From NCBI RefSeq assembly GCF_001556045.1, contig NZ_LSIC01000185.1:1-37822 (forward strand): DNA of 37,822 nt, in the 5' to 3' direction. The notes under the pieces were generated by a model. That model ran no database searches, was not told the origin of the DNA, and saw nothing but the letters and a program-made list of their open reading frames with translations. This DNA is from Bradyrhizobium sp. CCH5-F6 (GTDB lineage: Bacteria; Pseudomonadota; Alphaproteobacteria; Rhizobiales; Xanthobacteraceae). The position numbers and the translations under genes are program-made. Positions 16,276-26,025 of the stretch are shown piece after piece; position 1 is the stretch's first letter; the number at the start of each line of letters is the position of its first letter.

Positions 16276-17604
16276 CTAGTGCTTCATCGGCGCGTTGACC
16301 GGCTTTTGTCGGGCCGGCTCTGCGGCCGGCGCCGTGACCTCGTAGGCGACGGTGCCTTGCGGAAATTTGTACGGACCGGGATCGCGGTAATCGTCGCGCG
16401 CGAGGTCCTCGCGGATCTTCATCACGGTGAACATGCCGCCCATCTCGATCGGCCCGAACTGGCCGGTGCCGGTCATCATCGGCAGCGTGTTGTCGGGCGT
16501 CGGCATCTCCATGTTGCCCATCGCCATGCCGGTGGAGCCCATCGCCATGCCGTCAGGCGCGAGCTTGCCGACGGCCTTGGCGAGATCCTTGCGCGACACG
16601 CCGATCAGGTTGCGCACGTCGTGTCCCATCGCGTTCATGGTGTGATGCGACTTGTGGCAGTGGAACGCCCAGTCGCCGGGATTGTCGGCGAGCACGTCGA
16701 ACACCCTGACAGCGCCGACCGGCACGTCGGTGGTCGTCTCCGGGATCTGTGCGCTCTCCTGGATCCAGCCGCCGTCGGTGCAGGTGACCGCAAAGCTGTG
16801 GCCGTGCAGATGGATCGGATGGTTGGTCATGCTGAGATTGCCGATGCGCACGCGCACCTTGTCGCCGAGCCTGACCGGGAGTGGATCGATGCCGGGAAAT
16901 ACCCGCGCATTCCAGGTCCACATGTTGAAGTCGGTCATCTCGTTGACATGCGGCAGATAGGTGCCGGGGTCGACGCGATAGGTGCTGATGACGAAGACGA
17001 AGTCGCGATCGACGGGCCGGAAGCCCTGGTCGCGCGGATGCACCACGACCATGCCCATCATGCCCATCGCCATCTGCACCATCTCGTCGGAATGCGGGTG
17101 GTACATGAAGGTCCCGCTCTTCTTCATCTCGAACTCGTAGACGAAGGTCTTGCCCGGCTGGATGTGCGGCTGGGTCAATCCGCCGACCCCGTCCATGCCG
17201 CTCGGGATGATCATGCCGTGCCAATGCACGGTGGTGTATTCGGGCAATCTGTTGGTGACGAAGACGCGGACCTTGTCGCCCTCGACGACCTCGATGGTCG
17301 GGCCAGGCGACTGGCCGTTATAACCCCACAAATTCACCTTCATGCCCTCGGCGAACTCGCGCACCACCGGTTCGGCGACGAGATGGAATTCCTTCCAGTC
17401 GCCGTTCATGCGGAACGGCAGCGACCAGCCGTTCAGCGTGACCACGGGGCGATAGTCCGGACCGCTGATCGGATGCAACGGCGGCTGCATCACCGCCTTG
17501 TCCATGCTGGGCGCTTCCGGAATCGAAGCGGCCTGCACGCGGCCGCTGATGGCCGACGCGCCGGCAAGCGCGGCGCTGCCCAGGAATCCTCGGCGAGAAA
17601 ACAT
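16276..17604 (-). CDS. Tat-exported multicopper oxidase (CopA/CueO-like)
   Basis: 442 residues. The N-terminus MFSRRGFLGSAAL is a twin-arginine signal, so the enzyme is exported folded. All four copper motifs are present: HWHG (127-130), HPH (169-171), HPIHLHGHS (262-270) and HCHKSHHTMNAM, with C316, H321 and M326 as type-1 ligands. A Met-rich stretch (about 353-395, including MAMGSTGMAMGNMEM) follows the last motif, whereas CueO has its Met-rich insert before it. Likely role: oxidising toxic Cu(I) in the periplasm. ATG 17604 has GGAG six bases upstream, and METSM at 17616 is the alternative start. It sits 13 bases after the efflux gene. Confidence 0.92.
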   Translation of the reverse strand: MFSRRGFLGSAALAGASAISGRVQAASIPEAPSMDKAVMQPPLHPISGPDYRPVVTLNGWSLPFRMNGDWKEFHLVAEPVVREFAEGMKVNLWGYNGQSPGPTIEVVEGDKVRVFVTNRLPEYTTVHWHGMIIPSGMDGVGGLTQPHIQPGKTFVYEFEMKKSGTFMYHPHSDEMVQMAMGMMGMVVVHPRDQGFRPVDRDFVFVISTYRVDPGTYLPHVNEMTDFNMWTWNARVFPGIDPLPVRLGDKVRVRIGNLSMTNHPIHLHGHSFAVTCTDGGWIQESAQIPETTTDVPVGAVRVFDVLADNPGDWAFHCHKSHHTMNAMGHDVRNLIGVSRKDLAKAVGKLAPDGMAMGSTGMAMGNMEMPTPDNTLPMMTGTGQFGPIEMGGMFTVMKIREDLARDDYRDPGPYKFPQGTVAYEVTAPAAEPARQKPVNAPMKH

Positions 17605-17617
17605 GCTGGTCTCCATC

Positions 17618-19042
17618 TCAATGGCCGCCGCCGGCAGGCGCTGCCGCGGCGATGGCGGTGGGAACGTCGCCGGCGACGGTCGGCACGCCGCCGCCGTTGA
17701 CGGCGGTCTGCAAATCGGCCTGGGCGAGGAAGAATCTCTGCCGGGCGTCGATGGCCCCGCGCAGCGACGCGAGGCGCTGGCGCGCCTCGGTGAGCAGCGC
17801 GAAGATGTCGACCTGCATGCTGGAGAAGCGCAGCTGCATCTCCTCGGTGATGATTTTTCGCAACGGAATGATCTCACGCTGGTAATGGCTGGCGATGTCG
17901 TAGGTGGAGCGATAGACACGATAGGCATCGCGCGCCTCGGAGCGGACGTTGACGGCGCGCTCGGTCAGGCGGTTGAAGGCGAAATTGTAGGTCTCCGCCG
18001 CCTGACGCACGCGCACCTCGCCGCCGTCGAAGATCGGAATCTGGAACAGCACGTCGAAGCCGCGCTCGCGGAACGGGCTGCCTTCCGGATCCTGGGTGCG
18101 GCGGGCGATGCCCGCGAGATCGAGCAGCGTGACGAAGCGCGTCGCCTCGGTGAGGTTCAGGGCCTTCGCCAGCGCCGCCAGCTCAAGCCGTGCGATCTGC
18201 AAGTCGACACGATGCGCCACTGCGTCGGCCTCGATCCAGGGCAAGGTCAGCGGCCGGCGCGGCAGCGGCGGCAACGCGTTCGGCAGGCGGAAGTCGAGGC
18301 CGTCATCCCACAGGCCCATCAGACGCGCCAGCCTTTCACGCGCACTGGCTGCCATCTGGCGCGCCGTTGCGAGATCGGCGGTGGTTTCGGCATAAAACAC
18401 CTGCTCGCGGGCCTGGTCGAGCTTGTTGAGCGAGCCGGTTTCGCCGAGCTTGACCGCAAGCTGTGCGGTGGATTCCGCCGTGGCCTTCGCGTCCGTCAGC
18501 AGGGCCACCATCTCGTTGCCGCCGACGGCGCGGACATAGGCGCGGCGGACGTCGGCGGCGAGCCGCAGCGTCGCCAGCGCCGCGCGCAGCTGGGCTCCGC
18601 GGAAACGGTCGCGGGCGATGTCGGAGCGGAAAGGCAGGGTGGCGAGCGCGAGGATGTCGCCGACCACCTGGCGCTCGATCTCGCTGGCGCCGTTGCCTGA
18701 TACCCGCGAGATCGAGAAGACAGGATTGGGCGGCAGGCTCTGCTCCACCAGATCGGTCTCGGCCAGCGCCAGCTCGTTATAGGCGGCTTGAAGTCCCCTA
18801 TTGTTGAGCAACGCGATCTGCACGGCGGAATCTGCGCTCAGCGTCCGCGACAACAGCTGGCGCACGCGCGCGTCGACCGTCGCGGCTCCCTCGGCCGTCC
18901 GCACGAAGGCGACGTCCTTGTTAATGGCCTGGCTGGTCAGCTCGGAGACGGCAGTCATGCCGCCGTCGGGCGTGAACGCGGCGCAGCCGGACAAGCCGAG
19001 CGAAGCGAGAACGAGCAGGCTTCGCGCGAGATGATGTACCAT
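17618..19042 (-). CDS. TolC/CusC-family outer-membrane efflux lipoprotein
   Basis: 474 residues. The signal peptide ends in a lipobox, LGLSGC, so the protein is probably lipidated at the Cys near residue 20. Two OEP repeats follow with the long coiled-coil helices typical of TolC proteins: LSADSAVQIALLNNRGLQAAYNELALAETDL in the first half, and the second around DVLFQIPIFDGGEVRVRQA. The Gly/Ala-rich C-terminus is unstructured. In CusCBA or CzcCBA systems such a protein forms the outer-membrane duct. No inner-membrane RND pump or membrane-fusion protein is encoded in this cluster, so its partner is elsewhere or it works differently. Confidence 0.9.
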   Translation of the reverse strand: MVHHLARSLLVLASLGLSGCAAFTPDGGMTAVSELTSQAINKDVAFVRTAEGAATVDARVRQLLSRTLSADSAVQIALLNNRGLQAAYNELALAETDLVEQSLPPNPVFSISRVSGNGASEIERQVVGDILALATLPFRSDIARDRFRGAQLRAALATLRLAADVRRAYVRAVGGNEMVALLTDAKATAESTAQLAVKLGETGSLNKLDQAREQVFYAETTADLATARQMAASARERLARLMGLWDDGLDFRLPNALPPLPRRPLTLPWIEADAVAHRVDLQIARLELAALAKALNLTEATRFVTLLDLAGIARRTQDPEGSPFRERGFDVLFQIPIFDGGEVRVRQAAETYNFAFNRLTERAVNVRSEARDAYRVYRSTYDIASHYQREIIPLRKIITEEMQLRFSSMQVDIFALLTEARQRLASLRGAIDARQRFFLAQADLQTAVNGGGVPTVAGDVPTAIAAAAPAGGGH

Positions 19043-19051
19043 GACGCGCTC

Positions 19052-19336
19052 CTACCGCTGTTGTTTCGGCTGCGGCGTGACATTCTCATTGCGCTCGCGC
19101 CATGGTGCCGGCGTCGCAGGCCGCAGGCTGGTGTATGGCGCGATCGTCGACCGATAGCCGACGGGTGCGACCCTGGCCGCGGGATCAGCAGGATCCGCGG
19201 CGGCGATATGTGTCGTTGCCGGCATGCAGCCGGACAACGCGAGCGCAATCACCGCCAGCAGCGGCCAACAAAATGGAAAGTGTCCTCCGCGCGCCGCGGA
19301 TGCGGCGGCGGACTTCACCCCGGAAAGCGTAAGCAT
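19052..19336 (-). CDS. Small lipoprotein of the copper cluster
   Basis: 94 residues. A hydrophobic signal (about 22-36) ends in LALSGC, a good lipobox. The mature part is short and Pro-rich, with DPADPAARVAPVGYRST and SLRPATPAPWRERNENVTP. I recognise no domain. Small proteins with a similar Y-x-P...RPxxPAPWRExNExVxP pattern occur beside efflux and multicopper-oxidase genes in rhizobial genomes, which is a recollection rather than a search result. It is nine bases upstream of the efflux gene and so in the same operon. The function is unknown. Confidence 0.7.
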   Translation of the reverse strand: MLTLSGVKSAAASAARGGHFPFCWPLLAVIALALSGCMPATTHIAAADPADPAARVAPVGYRSTIAPYTSLRPATPAPWRERNENVTPQPKQQR

Positions 19337-19413
19337 GATTCATTCCTGATCTGTCCTGGAGACCACAGCTTCGCGCGCGCAGACGCGCGCTCGGCCGAAA
19401 TCGTGGCGTCAGA

Positions 19414-19857
19414 TCAGGCGATGGGAGGGCGGTAGTGCAGGGGCGGGGCCGCACTGTGCAGGCTGGCCGCGATCTCGGGCGCGCAGGCAGAGACAGGCAA
19501 GAGCGGCTTGGCGACGGAGGGCAGATCGGCCGGCAGCGCGCTGACGCACATCATGGCGCAGCACGGTCCGGCCGTCCCCTTGCCGCCATGATGCTGCGGC
19601 GCGGGCCCATCTTGCGCGGCGGTGTGGTGATGCGCATGGGACGCTGCGTGGTCAGGCGAGGCGTCGCCATGCATGTGGGCGTGCGTCTGGTGGTGCACCG
19701 GCATGGCATCAGCGAGCTGGGCCTCGTCCGCAAGACACGGTGCCGGACCGCTGCCCCAGGCGAGGGCTGCCGCCGGCGCGATCACGCAGAACAGATAGGC
19801 GAGGGCAACGAGGCGCCCCACCCTGATCCGCATCGATCGTGTCAATCGCCGCAACAT
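19414..19857 (-). CDS. Exported histidine/methionine-rich protein
   Basis: 147 residues from ATG 19857. A signal peptide (about 9-32) ends near ALAWG. The middle has a strongly His-rich region (about 53-95) with motifs such as HHQTHAHMHGD and HAHHH, then a PCCAMMC cluster of Cys and Met. It lacks a recognised domain. The composition and position at the head of the copper cluster suggest metal binding in the periplasm or at the membrane (inferred). The open frame continues to 20031, but that part lacks a signal-like start. ATG 19833 is the other candidate, and no start has a strong ribosome site. Confidence 0.65.
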   Translation of the reverse strand: MLRRLTRSMRIRVGRLVALAYLFCVIAPAAALAWGSGPAPCLADEAQLADAMPVHHQTHAHMHGDASPDHAASHAHHHTAAQDGPAPQHHGGKGTAGPCCAMMCVSALPADLPSVAKPLLPVSACAPEIAASLHSAAPPLHYRPPIA

Positions 19858-20006
19858 CGGCTGCCATGTTCTCCGCGCGGCAATGTTGCACACGCTAGAT
19901 TGCAAACTAATGGCAAAGCGCGGTTCCGCCAAGCTCTTCTTACCGCAGTGCACCGCGCATGCCCAATATCGCAGCGCGATGCTTGACCGGGAGGCGGGCA
20001 GCGAAC

Positions 20007-21272
20007 ATGGTCCGGCCCGTGCTTGCGCCAAGTGATCCAGGACAGAGACCGGCCTCCTTCACCCCTGATTCCCGTCAGGCCTGGGTGAGGCTCGGCCTTG
20101 CGCTCGTGATCGGCTCGATCGGCGCGGTCGGCATGTGGGCCGTCGTGGTCGTGATTCCCGTGGTGCAGGCGGAATTCGGTGCCACGCGCGGCGCGGTGTC
20201 GCTGGCTTTCACGCTGATGATGTTCGGCTTCGGCCTCGGCGGCGTCATCGCCGGCAAGATCACCGACCGATTCGGCATCGTGCCGGCGATGGCGATCAGC
20301 ATCGCCTTCCTCGGCGTCGCCAATGTGCTCGCGGGACTATCGACCGCGCTTTGGCAGTTCGTGGCGGCCTATTTCCTGATCGGGCTCGGCACCTCGGCGA
20401 CCTTCGCCCCGCTGATGGCGGAGGCCTCGCACTGGTTCGAGCGCTACCGCGGGCTGGCGGTGACCATCGTCGCCAGCGGCAATTACGTCGCCGGCGCGAT
20501 GTGGCCGCCGATCGTGAGCTGGGGCACGCAGGAGATCGGCTGGCGTTACACGCATATCGGCATCGGATTCGTCTGTGCGAGCACGATGGCGGTTCTGGTC
20601 CTCGTCCTGCGTGCGCAGATGGGCGACGACAAGGTCCGCAACCATGCCAATGCGGCGCCGCCGCCTGTCGACCTCAAGCTCTCGACCAACACGCTCACGG
20701 TGCTGCTCTCGATCGCGTCCATCGCCTGCTGCGTCGCCATGGCGATGCCGCAGGTGCATATCGTCGCCTATTGCGGCGATCTCGGCTACGGCGTGGCGCG
20801 CGGCGCCGAGATGCTGTCGCTGATGATGGCATGTGGCATCGTCAGCCGAATCGGCTCGGGCTACCTCGCCGACAAGATCGGCGGCATCCGCACGCTCCTG
20901 GTCGGATCGCTGGCGCAGGGTTTTGCGCTGGTCTTCTATCTGTTCTTCGACAGCCTGACCTCGCTGTATCTGATCTCGGCGATGTTCGGCCTGTTCCAGG
21001 GCGGCATCGTGCCGAGCTACGCCATCATCGTGCGCGAGGCGATGCCGGCGAGCGAGGCGGCAACGCGCGTCGGCATCGTGATCTTTGCGTCCGTGTTCGG
21101 CATGTCCTTCGGCGGTTGGGTTTCCGGCCTCATCTTCGATGCCACCGGATCCTACGCCGCGGCGTTCGCGAACGGCGTGGCGTGGAATGCGCTGAACGTC
21201 AGCATCGTCGTGCTGCTGCTGATCCGCTCGCGGATGAGCGCGGCAAAAACCGGCGCGGGTTTCGCGACCTAG
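20007..21272 (+). CDS. Major facilitator superfamily transporter
   Basis: 421 residues with about 12 transmembrane helices. The MFS signature between helices 2 and 3 is GGVIAGKITDRFG, and its repeat in the second half is GYLADKIGGIRTL. The type resembles oxalate/formate- or monocarboxylate-like MFS carriers, but the substrate is not clear. ATG 20007 is preceded by GGGAGG. The upstream ATG 19959 would add 16 polar residues and is less likely. It is divergent from the copper cluster, and the 149-base gap probably holds promoters for both directions, though nothing proves shared regulation. Confidence 0.88.
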   Translation: MVRPVLAPSDPGQRPASFTPDSRQAWVRLGLALVIGSIGAVGMWAVVVVIPVVQAEFGATRGAVSLAFTLMMFGFGLGGVIAGKITDRFGIVPAMAISIAFLGVANVLAGLSTALWQFVAAYFLIGLGTSATFAPLMAEASHWFERYRGLAVTIVASGNYVAGAMWPPIVSWGTQEIGWRYTHIGIGFVCASTMAVLVLVLRAQMGDDKVRNHANAAPPPVDLKLSTNTLTVLLSIASIACCVAMAMPQVHIVAYCGDLGYGVARGAEMLSLMMACGIVSRIGSGYLADKIGGIRTLLVGSLAQGFALVFYLFFDSLTSLYLISAMFGLFQGGIVPSYAIIVREAMPASEAATRVGIVIFASVFGMSFGGWVSGLIFDATGSYAAAFANGVAWNALNVSIVVLLLIRSRMSAAKTGAGFAT

Positions 21273-21322
21273 TCCGTCTGGCGTGTCTTCACAGCAGCTT
21301 CTTGCGAGCCAATCGCTCCCGG

Positions 21323-21964
21323 CTATCGTTTCCGCTTCGCGCCCGGCTTCGCGGGTTTGGCGACGGCGCGCGTCTTGGGCTTGGCGCCCGCCTGCACCCG
21401 CAGACCGTCGACGAACACGTCGAGCATCCGCAGCACCGAGGATTGCCAGCCGGGCTGGTCGTGCATGTAGCACATGCCGACGAGCGTCCGCAGCAGGTCC
21501 TCCGGGCTGATGTCGCCGCGCATCTGGCCCGCCGCGACCGCGCGGTCGAGCAGCGAGCCGATCGCCCTGGTCAGCCGGTCCATCGAGAACGCCGCGAGCT
21601 CCGATGAGCTCTGGAACGTCAGCGCCAGCGCGGCCGACATGCCTTTCTTGGTGGCAACGAACTCGACGTTGGAGCGCAGCCAGCGCCTGAGCGCGTCCAC
21701 CGGGTCCTTGGCATTCTTCAGTTGCTCGGCAAGCTCGCTGAGCTGCTCGACCTCGCGCCGGTAAACCGCCTCGAACAAATCTTCGCGTGTGGGAAAATGT
21801 CGATAGAGGGTACCGATGCCGACGCCGGCGCGTTTGGCCACGGCCTCCAGGCTCGCGTCGCGGCCTCCCGTGCTGAACACCACCTTGGCCGCTTCGAGCA
21901 CCCGCTCGCGATTGCGCACGGCATCGGCGCGCGGCTTTCGGGTGTGGTCGGCGTGGTCGTCCAT
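21323..21964 (-). CDS. TetR/AcrR-family regulator with SbtR-like C-terminal domain
   Basis: 213 residues from ATG 21964. The TetR helix-turn-helix (about 12-60) reads VLEAAKVVFSTGGRDASL then AVAKRAGVGIGTLYRHFPTR. The C-terminal domain (about 85-190), with LTRAIGSLLDRAVAAGQMRGDI and EDLLRTLVGMCY, fits the SbtR type. The tail is Lys/Ala/Pro-rich. The start could also be ATG 22015 (17 residues longer), and neither has a strong ribosome site. It is divergent from the molybdenum oxidoreductase operon, which is its probable target (inferred from position). Confidence 0.88.
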   Translation of the reverse strand: MDDHADHTRKPRADAVRNRERVLEAAKVVFSTGGRDASLEAVAKRAGVGIGTLYRHFPTREDLFEAVYRREVEQLSELAEQLKNAKDPVDALRRWLRSNVEFVATKKGMSAALALTFQSSSELAAFSMDRLTRAIGSLLDRAVAAGQMRGDISPEDLLRTLVGMCYMHDQPGWQSSVLRMLDVFVDGLRVQAGAKPKTRAVAKPAKPGAKRKR

Positions 21965-22088
21965 GCCGGCAATGTAGATCACGAATTGGTTAGATTGAAC
22001 CCTTGATGCACCCATAGCCGGCTTATCGCGTTGGTAGCGCACGGGCTTTTGACGAATTCCAGATATTTTTCCGGCGGCTCTTGTTAAG

Positions 22089-22103
22089 CGGAGGGCGCCT
22101 CCG
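22089..22103. promoter_or_regulatory. Candidate operator palindrome between tetR and paoA
   Basis: CGGAGG-GCG-CCTCCG is a perfect 6-bp inverted repeat with a 3-base centre, in the divergent promoter region between the TetR gene and the oxidoreductase operon. TetR proteins bind such palindromes. The arms are short and GC-rich, so chance is possible. Confidence 0.3.
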
Positions 22104-22214
22104 TATCTCCGCTATGTCGCCTGGGCCAAACTCCCAGGTCGGCGCGGATCGACGGTGGCCACGGCGGTGGCGCGCTGCGCGATCACCCATGTCCAAATCT
22201 GATCGGAGCCTTGT

Positions 22215-22708
<494 letters not shown>

Positions 22709-22712
<4 letters not shown>

Positions 22713-23764
22713 AACCGTTCGACTATGTCAGGCCGGCCACGGTCGCCGAGGCCGTTGCTGCTGCCGCGCAGCCGGGCGCGGTTTATCTCGCTGCCGGCAC
22801 CAACCTGCTCGACCTCATGAAGGGCGGCGTCAGCCGACCGGACCGGCTGGTCGACGTCACGCATCTCGACGGGCTCGATCAAATCGAGACTCTCGCCGAC
22901 GGGTCGTTGCGCATCGGTGCGCTGGTGAGCAACGCCGATCTCGCGCATGACCCTGACTTTGCGAGATCCTATCCCGCCGTCGCCGAAGCCTTGCTCTCCG
23001 GCGCGTCGGCTCAGTTGCGCAATGCCGCAACCGTGGGCGGCAACCTCTTGCAACGGACGCGCTGCGCGTATTTCTACGATACCGCCAGCCGCTGCAACAA
23101 GCGCGAGGCCGGCAGCGGCTGCGACGCGCGCGAGGGCGAGAACCGCAGTCACGCCGTGCTCGGCTGGAGCGAGAGCTGCATCGCCACGCATCCGTCGGAT
23201 TTCTGCGTGCCACTGGTCGCGCTCGACGCCGTCGTCGAGATCGAGGGCAGGAACGGCCGTCGCGAGATCGCGCTCGAAGAACTGCATCGCCTGCCCGGCG
23301 ATGCGCCCGAGCGCGAGTCCGCCCTTGAGCCCGGCGATCTCATCGTCGCAGTGCGCCTGCCGCCCGCAGCGCGCGGATTCTCCGCGCATGCGCGCTACCT
23401 CAAGGTCCGCGAGCGTACCTCCTACGCCTTCGCCGTCGTCTCGGCCGCTGCCGCGCTGCGGATCGAGAACGGCAAGATCGCGGAGGCGCGCCTCGCGCTC
23501 GGCGGCGTCGCCGCAAAGCCCTGGCGCACTCGGGCAGCGGAAGACGTGCTCAGGAACGTAGCGCCTACGGCCGACGCGTTCCAGGAAGCCGCCTGGCGTG
23601 CGCTCGCCGACGCAAAGCCGTCCGGCGATAACGCCTTCAAGATCGAGCTGGCGCGCCGCATCGTCGTGCGCGCGCTGTCCCTCGCCGCCGCCGGTACGCC
23701 TGCGCGTCTCCCCGCGCTGCCGGCGTCTCCCTTTGCCTCCACTTCCGGAGCCATCCATGCCTGA
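22709..23764 (+). CDS. paoB: Molybdenum aldehyde oxidoreductase, FAD/[4Fe-4S] subunit (PaoB/YagS-like)
   Basis: 351 residues. The N-terminal FAD-binding PCMH-type fold has LAAGTNLLDLMKGG and TVGGNLLQRTRC. An inserted Cys set (C119, C129, C138 and C157, in CAYFY, CNKR, GSGC and ESCIATH) matches the additional [4Fe-4S] cluster that marks PaoB/YagS and is absent from xanthine dehydrogenases. The C-terminal CODH FAD domain follows. ATG 22709 overlaps the paoA stop, and the end overlaps the start of the large subunit by eight bases, so the three subunits are translationally coupled. Confidence 0.9.
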
Positions 23765-26018
23765 GCTCAATCTCTCCAGCGCGCCCGCCCATCTGCGGCA
23801 CGGTTCGAACATCGGCCAGCCGCTGACCCGCCGTGACGGCATCCTCAAGGTCACGGGGCGAGCGACCTATGCCGCCGACAATCATCCGCCCGGCATGCTG
23901 TTCGCGGTGATCGCTGCGTCCAGCATCGCGCGCGGCCGCGTGGTCTCGCTCGATGTCGCGGCAGCCAAGCGTCATCCCGGCGTCGTCGACGTCATGACGC
24001 CGAGCCACAAGCCGCCGCTCGCGATCGATCCCGAGACCAAGACCAATCCCTTCGTCTTCCGGATGGAGGTGTTGCAGAGCGACGAGGTCCGCTACGCCAA
24101 CCAGCCCATCGCCGTGGTGATCGCGGAGACGCTGGAGGCCGCGACGGAAGGAGCGGCGTTGCTGGCGCCGCGTTACGAAGAGTTGCCTGCGCTCATTGGC
24201 CTCGATGCCGGCGACAGCTTCGTGCCGCCGGTCGTCGGCGTCGGCAATCCCACGGAAAGCCACCGCGGCGATGTCGAGGCAGGCCTCGCCTCGACCGAGA
24301 AGCAGATCGACGCAACTTACGAAACGCCGCCGCAATATCACAACGCGATGGAGCCGCATGCGATCGTGGCGCACTGGGACGGCGACAGGCTGTCGGTGGA
24401 CATGCCGACCCAGGGCCTGATGCTGTCGCTGGCGCGCATCGCCGAATTGTTCGGCATCGCGCACGACAAGATCCACATCCGCAGTCCGTTCCTCGGCGGT
24501 GGTTTCGGCTCCAAGGGATTCATGGCCGGCCCGCAGACCCTCGGCATCATGGCCGCCAAGCTGGTCGGCAAGCCGGTCAAGCTCGTGCTACGTCGCGAGC
24601 AGATGTATGGCCCCGTCGGCCACCGCGCGCCGACGCGCCAACGCCTGCGCCTTGGTACGGACGGCGAGGGACGCCTGACGGCGCTCGATCATCACGCCAG
24701 GACCGTGTCGAGCACCTTCGACGATTTCTACGAGCCCGCCGCCGATGCCTCGCACACGCTCTATGCGGCGCCCGCGATCCGCACCTCGCACGATGCCGTG
24801 CGCGTCAACACCGGCACGCCGCTGTTCATGCGGGCGCCGGGCGAGGCGACCGGCTCGATCGCGCTGGAAAGCGCGATCGACGAGATGGCCTGGGCCTGCG
24901 GCATGGATCCGCTCGCTTTTCGCCTCAAGAACTACGCCGAGGTCGAGCCGATCACCGGCAAGCCGTTCTCCTCGAAGGCGCTGCGCGCCTGCTACGAGCA
25001 GGGCGCGGCACGGTTCGGCTGGGCGAAACGTCCGCTCCAGCCGCGGCAGATGCGCGACGAGGCCGGCCTGCTGGTCGGCTGGGGCATGGGCACCGCCACC
25101 TTCCCGGCGTTGATGTTCCAGGCCGAGGCGCGTGCCGTGATCCGCCGTGACGGTTCGGGCGCCATGGAGATCGGCGCGCATGACATGGGGCAGGGCGCCT
25201 GGACGGCGCTGGCCCAGATCGCGGCCGACGAACTCGGGCTCGACATCGATCGCGTCGAGTTCAAGGCCGGCACATCCGATCTGCCCGATGCCGGGATCGC
25301 CGGCGGCTCGGCGCACACCGCGACGGCGGGGGCGGCGATCCACAGTGCCGGTGCGGCCGTGATTGCCAAGCTCGCCGATCTCGCGACGGGTGACGAGCGT
25401 TCGCCGCTGTTCGGCGCCGGCAATGCCGGCGTGATCGCGCGCGACGGCCGGTTGCTGCGCCGTGACGACCAAAGCCGTGGCGAGAGCTACGCCGAGATTC
25501 TCGCCCGCGCCGGTGTCGCCGAGGTCGAGGCGCGCGGCACCGGCGCGCCGAACCCCGCAGCGATGGAGGAATATGCGATGCACGCCCATGGTGCGGTGTT
25601 CGCGGAGGTGAAGGTCGATCCCGAGCTCGGCCAGGTCCGCGCCACCCGCATGGTCGGCGCGTTCGCTGCGGGACGCATCGTCAATCCTCGCATGGTCCAG
25701 AGCCAGCTGTTCGGCGGCATGATCTGGGGCCTGTCGTTCGCACTGCACGAGGAGGCGATCACCGACCGCCGCACGGGCCGGATCATGAACGCCAATCTCG
25801 GCGAGTACCACGTCCCCGTGAATGCCGACGTGCCGCCGCTCGACGTGATCACGGTCGAGGAGCACGATCCGCACGTCAATGCGCTCGGCATCAAGGGCGT
25901 CGGCGAGATCGGCATCACCGGCAGCGCCGGTGCGGTTGCCAATGCGGTCTGGCACGCGACCGGCGTGCGTGTCCGCCGCTTCCCGGTCCGGATCGAGCAA
26001 TTGCTGACGCAGCGCTGA
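23757..26018 (+). CDS. paoC: Molybdenum aldehyde oxidoreductase, molybdopterin subunit (PaoC/YagR-like)
   Basis: 753 residues. The N-terminal domain (about 25-140) begins RRDGILKVTGRATYAAD, followed by the molybdenum-cofactor domain with FLGGGFGSKGF, the FMRAPGEA loop and the catalytic glutamate E717 in KGVGEIGITGSAGA. Length and motifs match PaoC-type subunits, which oxidise aromatic and other aldehydes to acids. The exact substrate cannot be read from sequence. I chose ATG 23757 over an open frame from 23598 because the longer version reads through the paoB gene. No PaoD-like cofactor chaperone is seen. A strong terminator follows at 26026. Confidence 0.92.
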   Translation: MPELNLSSAPAHLRHGSNIGQPLTRRDGILKVTGRATYAADNHPPGMLFAVIAASSIARGRVVSLDVAAAKRHPGVVDVMTPSHKPPLAIDPETKTNPFVFRMEVLQSDEVRYANQPIAVVIAETLEAATEGAALLAPRYEELPALIGLDAGDSFVPPVVGVGNPTESHRGDVEAGLASTEKQIDATYETPPQYHNAMEPHAIVAHWDGDRLSVDMPTQGLMLSLARIAELFGIAHDKIHIRSPFLGGGFGSKGFMAGPQTLGIMAAKLVGKPVKLVLRREQMYGPVGHRAPTRQRLRLGTDGEGRLTALDHHARTVSSTFDDFYEPAADASHTLYAAPAIRTSHDAVRVNTGTPLFMRAPGEATGSIALESAIDEMAWACGMDPLAFRLKNYAEVEPITGKPFSSKALRACYEQGAARFGWAKRPLQPRQMRDEAGLLVGWGMGTATFPALMFQAEARAVIRRDGSGAMEIGAHDMGQGAWTALAQIAADELGLDIDRVEFKAGTSDLPDAGIAGGSAHTATAGAAIHSAGAAVIAKLADLATGDERSPLFGAGNAGVIARDGRLLRRDDQSRGESYAEILARAGVAEVEARGTGAPNPAAMEEYAMHAHGAVFAEVKVDPELGQVRATRMVGAFAAGRIVNPRMVQSQLFGGMIWGLSFALHEEAITDRRTGRIMNANLGEYHVPVNADVPPLDVITVEEHDPHVNALGIKGVGEIGITGSAGAVANAVWHATGVRVRRFPVRIEQLLTQR

Positions 26019-26025
26019 GGCGGCG

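Noticed and set aside
20135..21607. A 490-codon plus-strand frame overlapping the MFS gene
   Set aside because: It is a shifted frame of the transporter (Arg/Gly-rich) that runs on into the antisense of the TetR gene.
24588..26000. A 470-codon minus-strand frame opposite paoC
   Set aside because: It lies fully inside paoC with low-complexity His/Arg/Asp composition. The paoC motifs are unambiguous.
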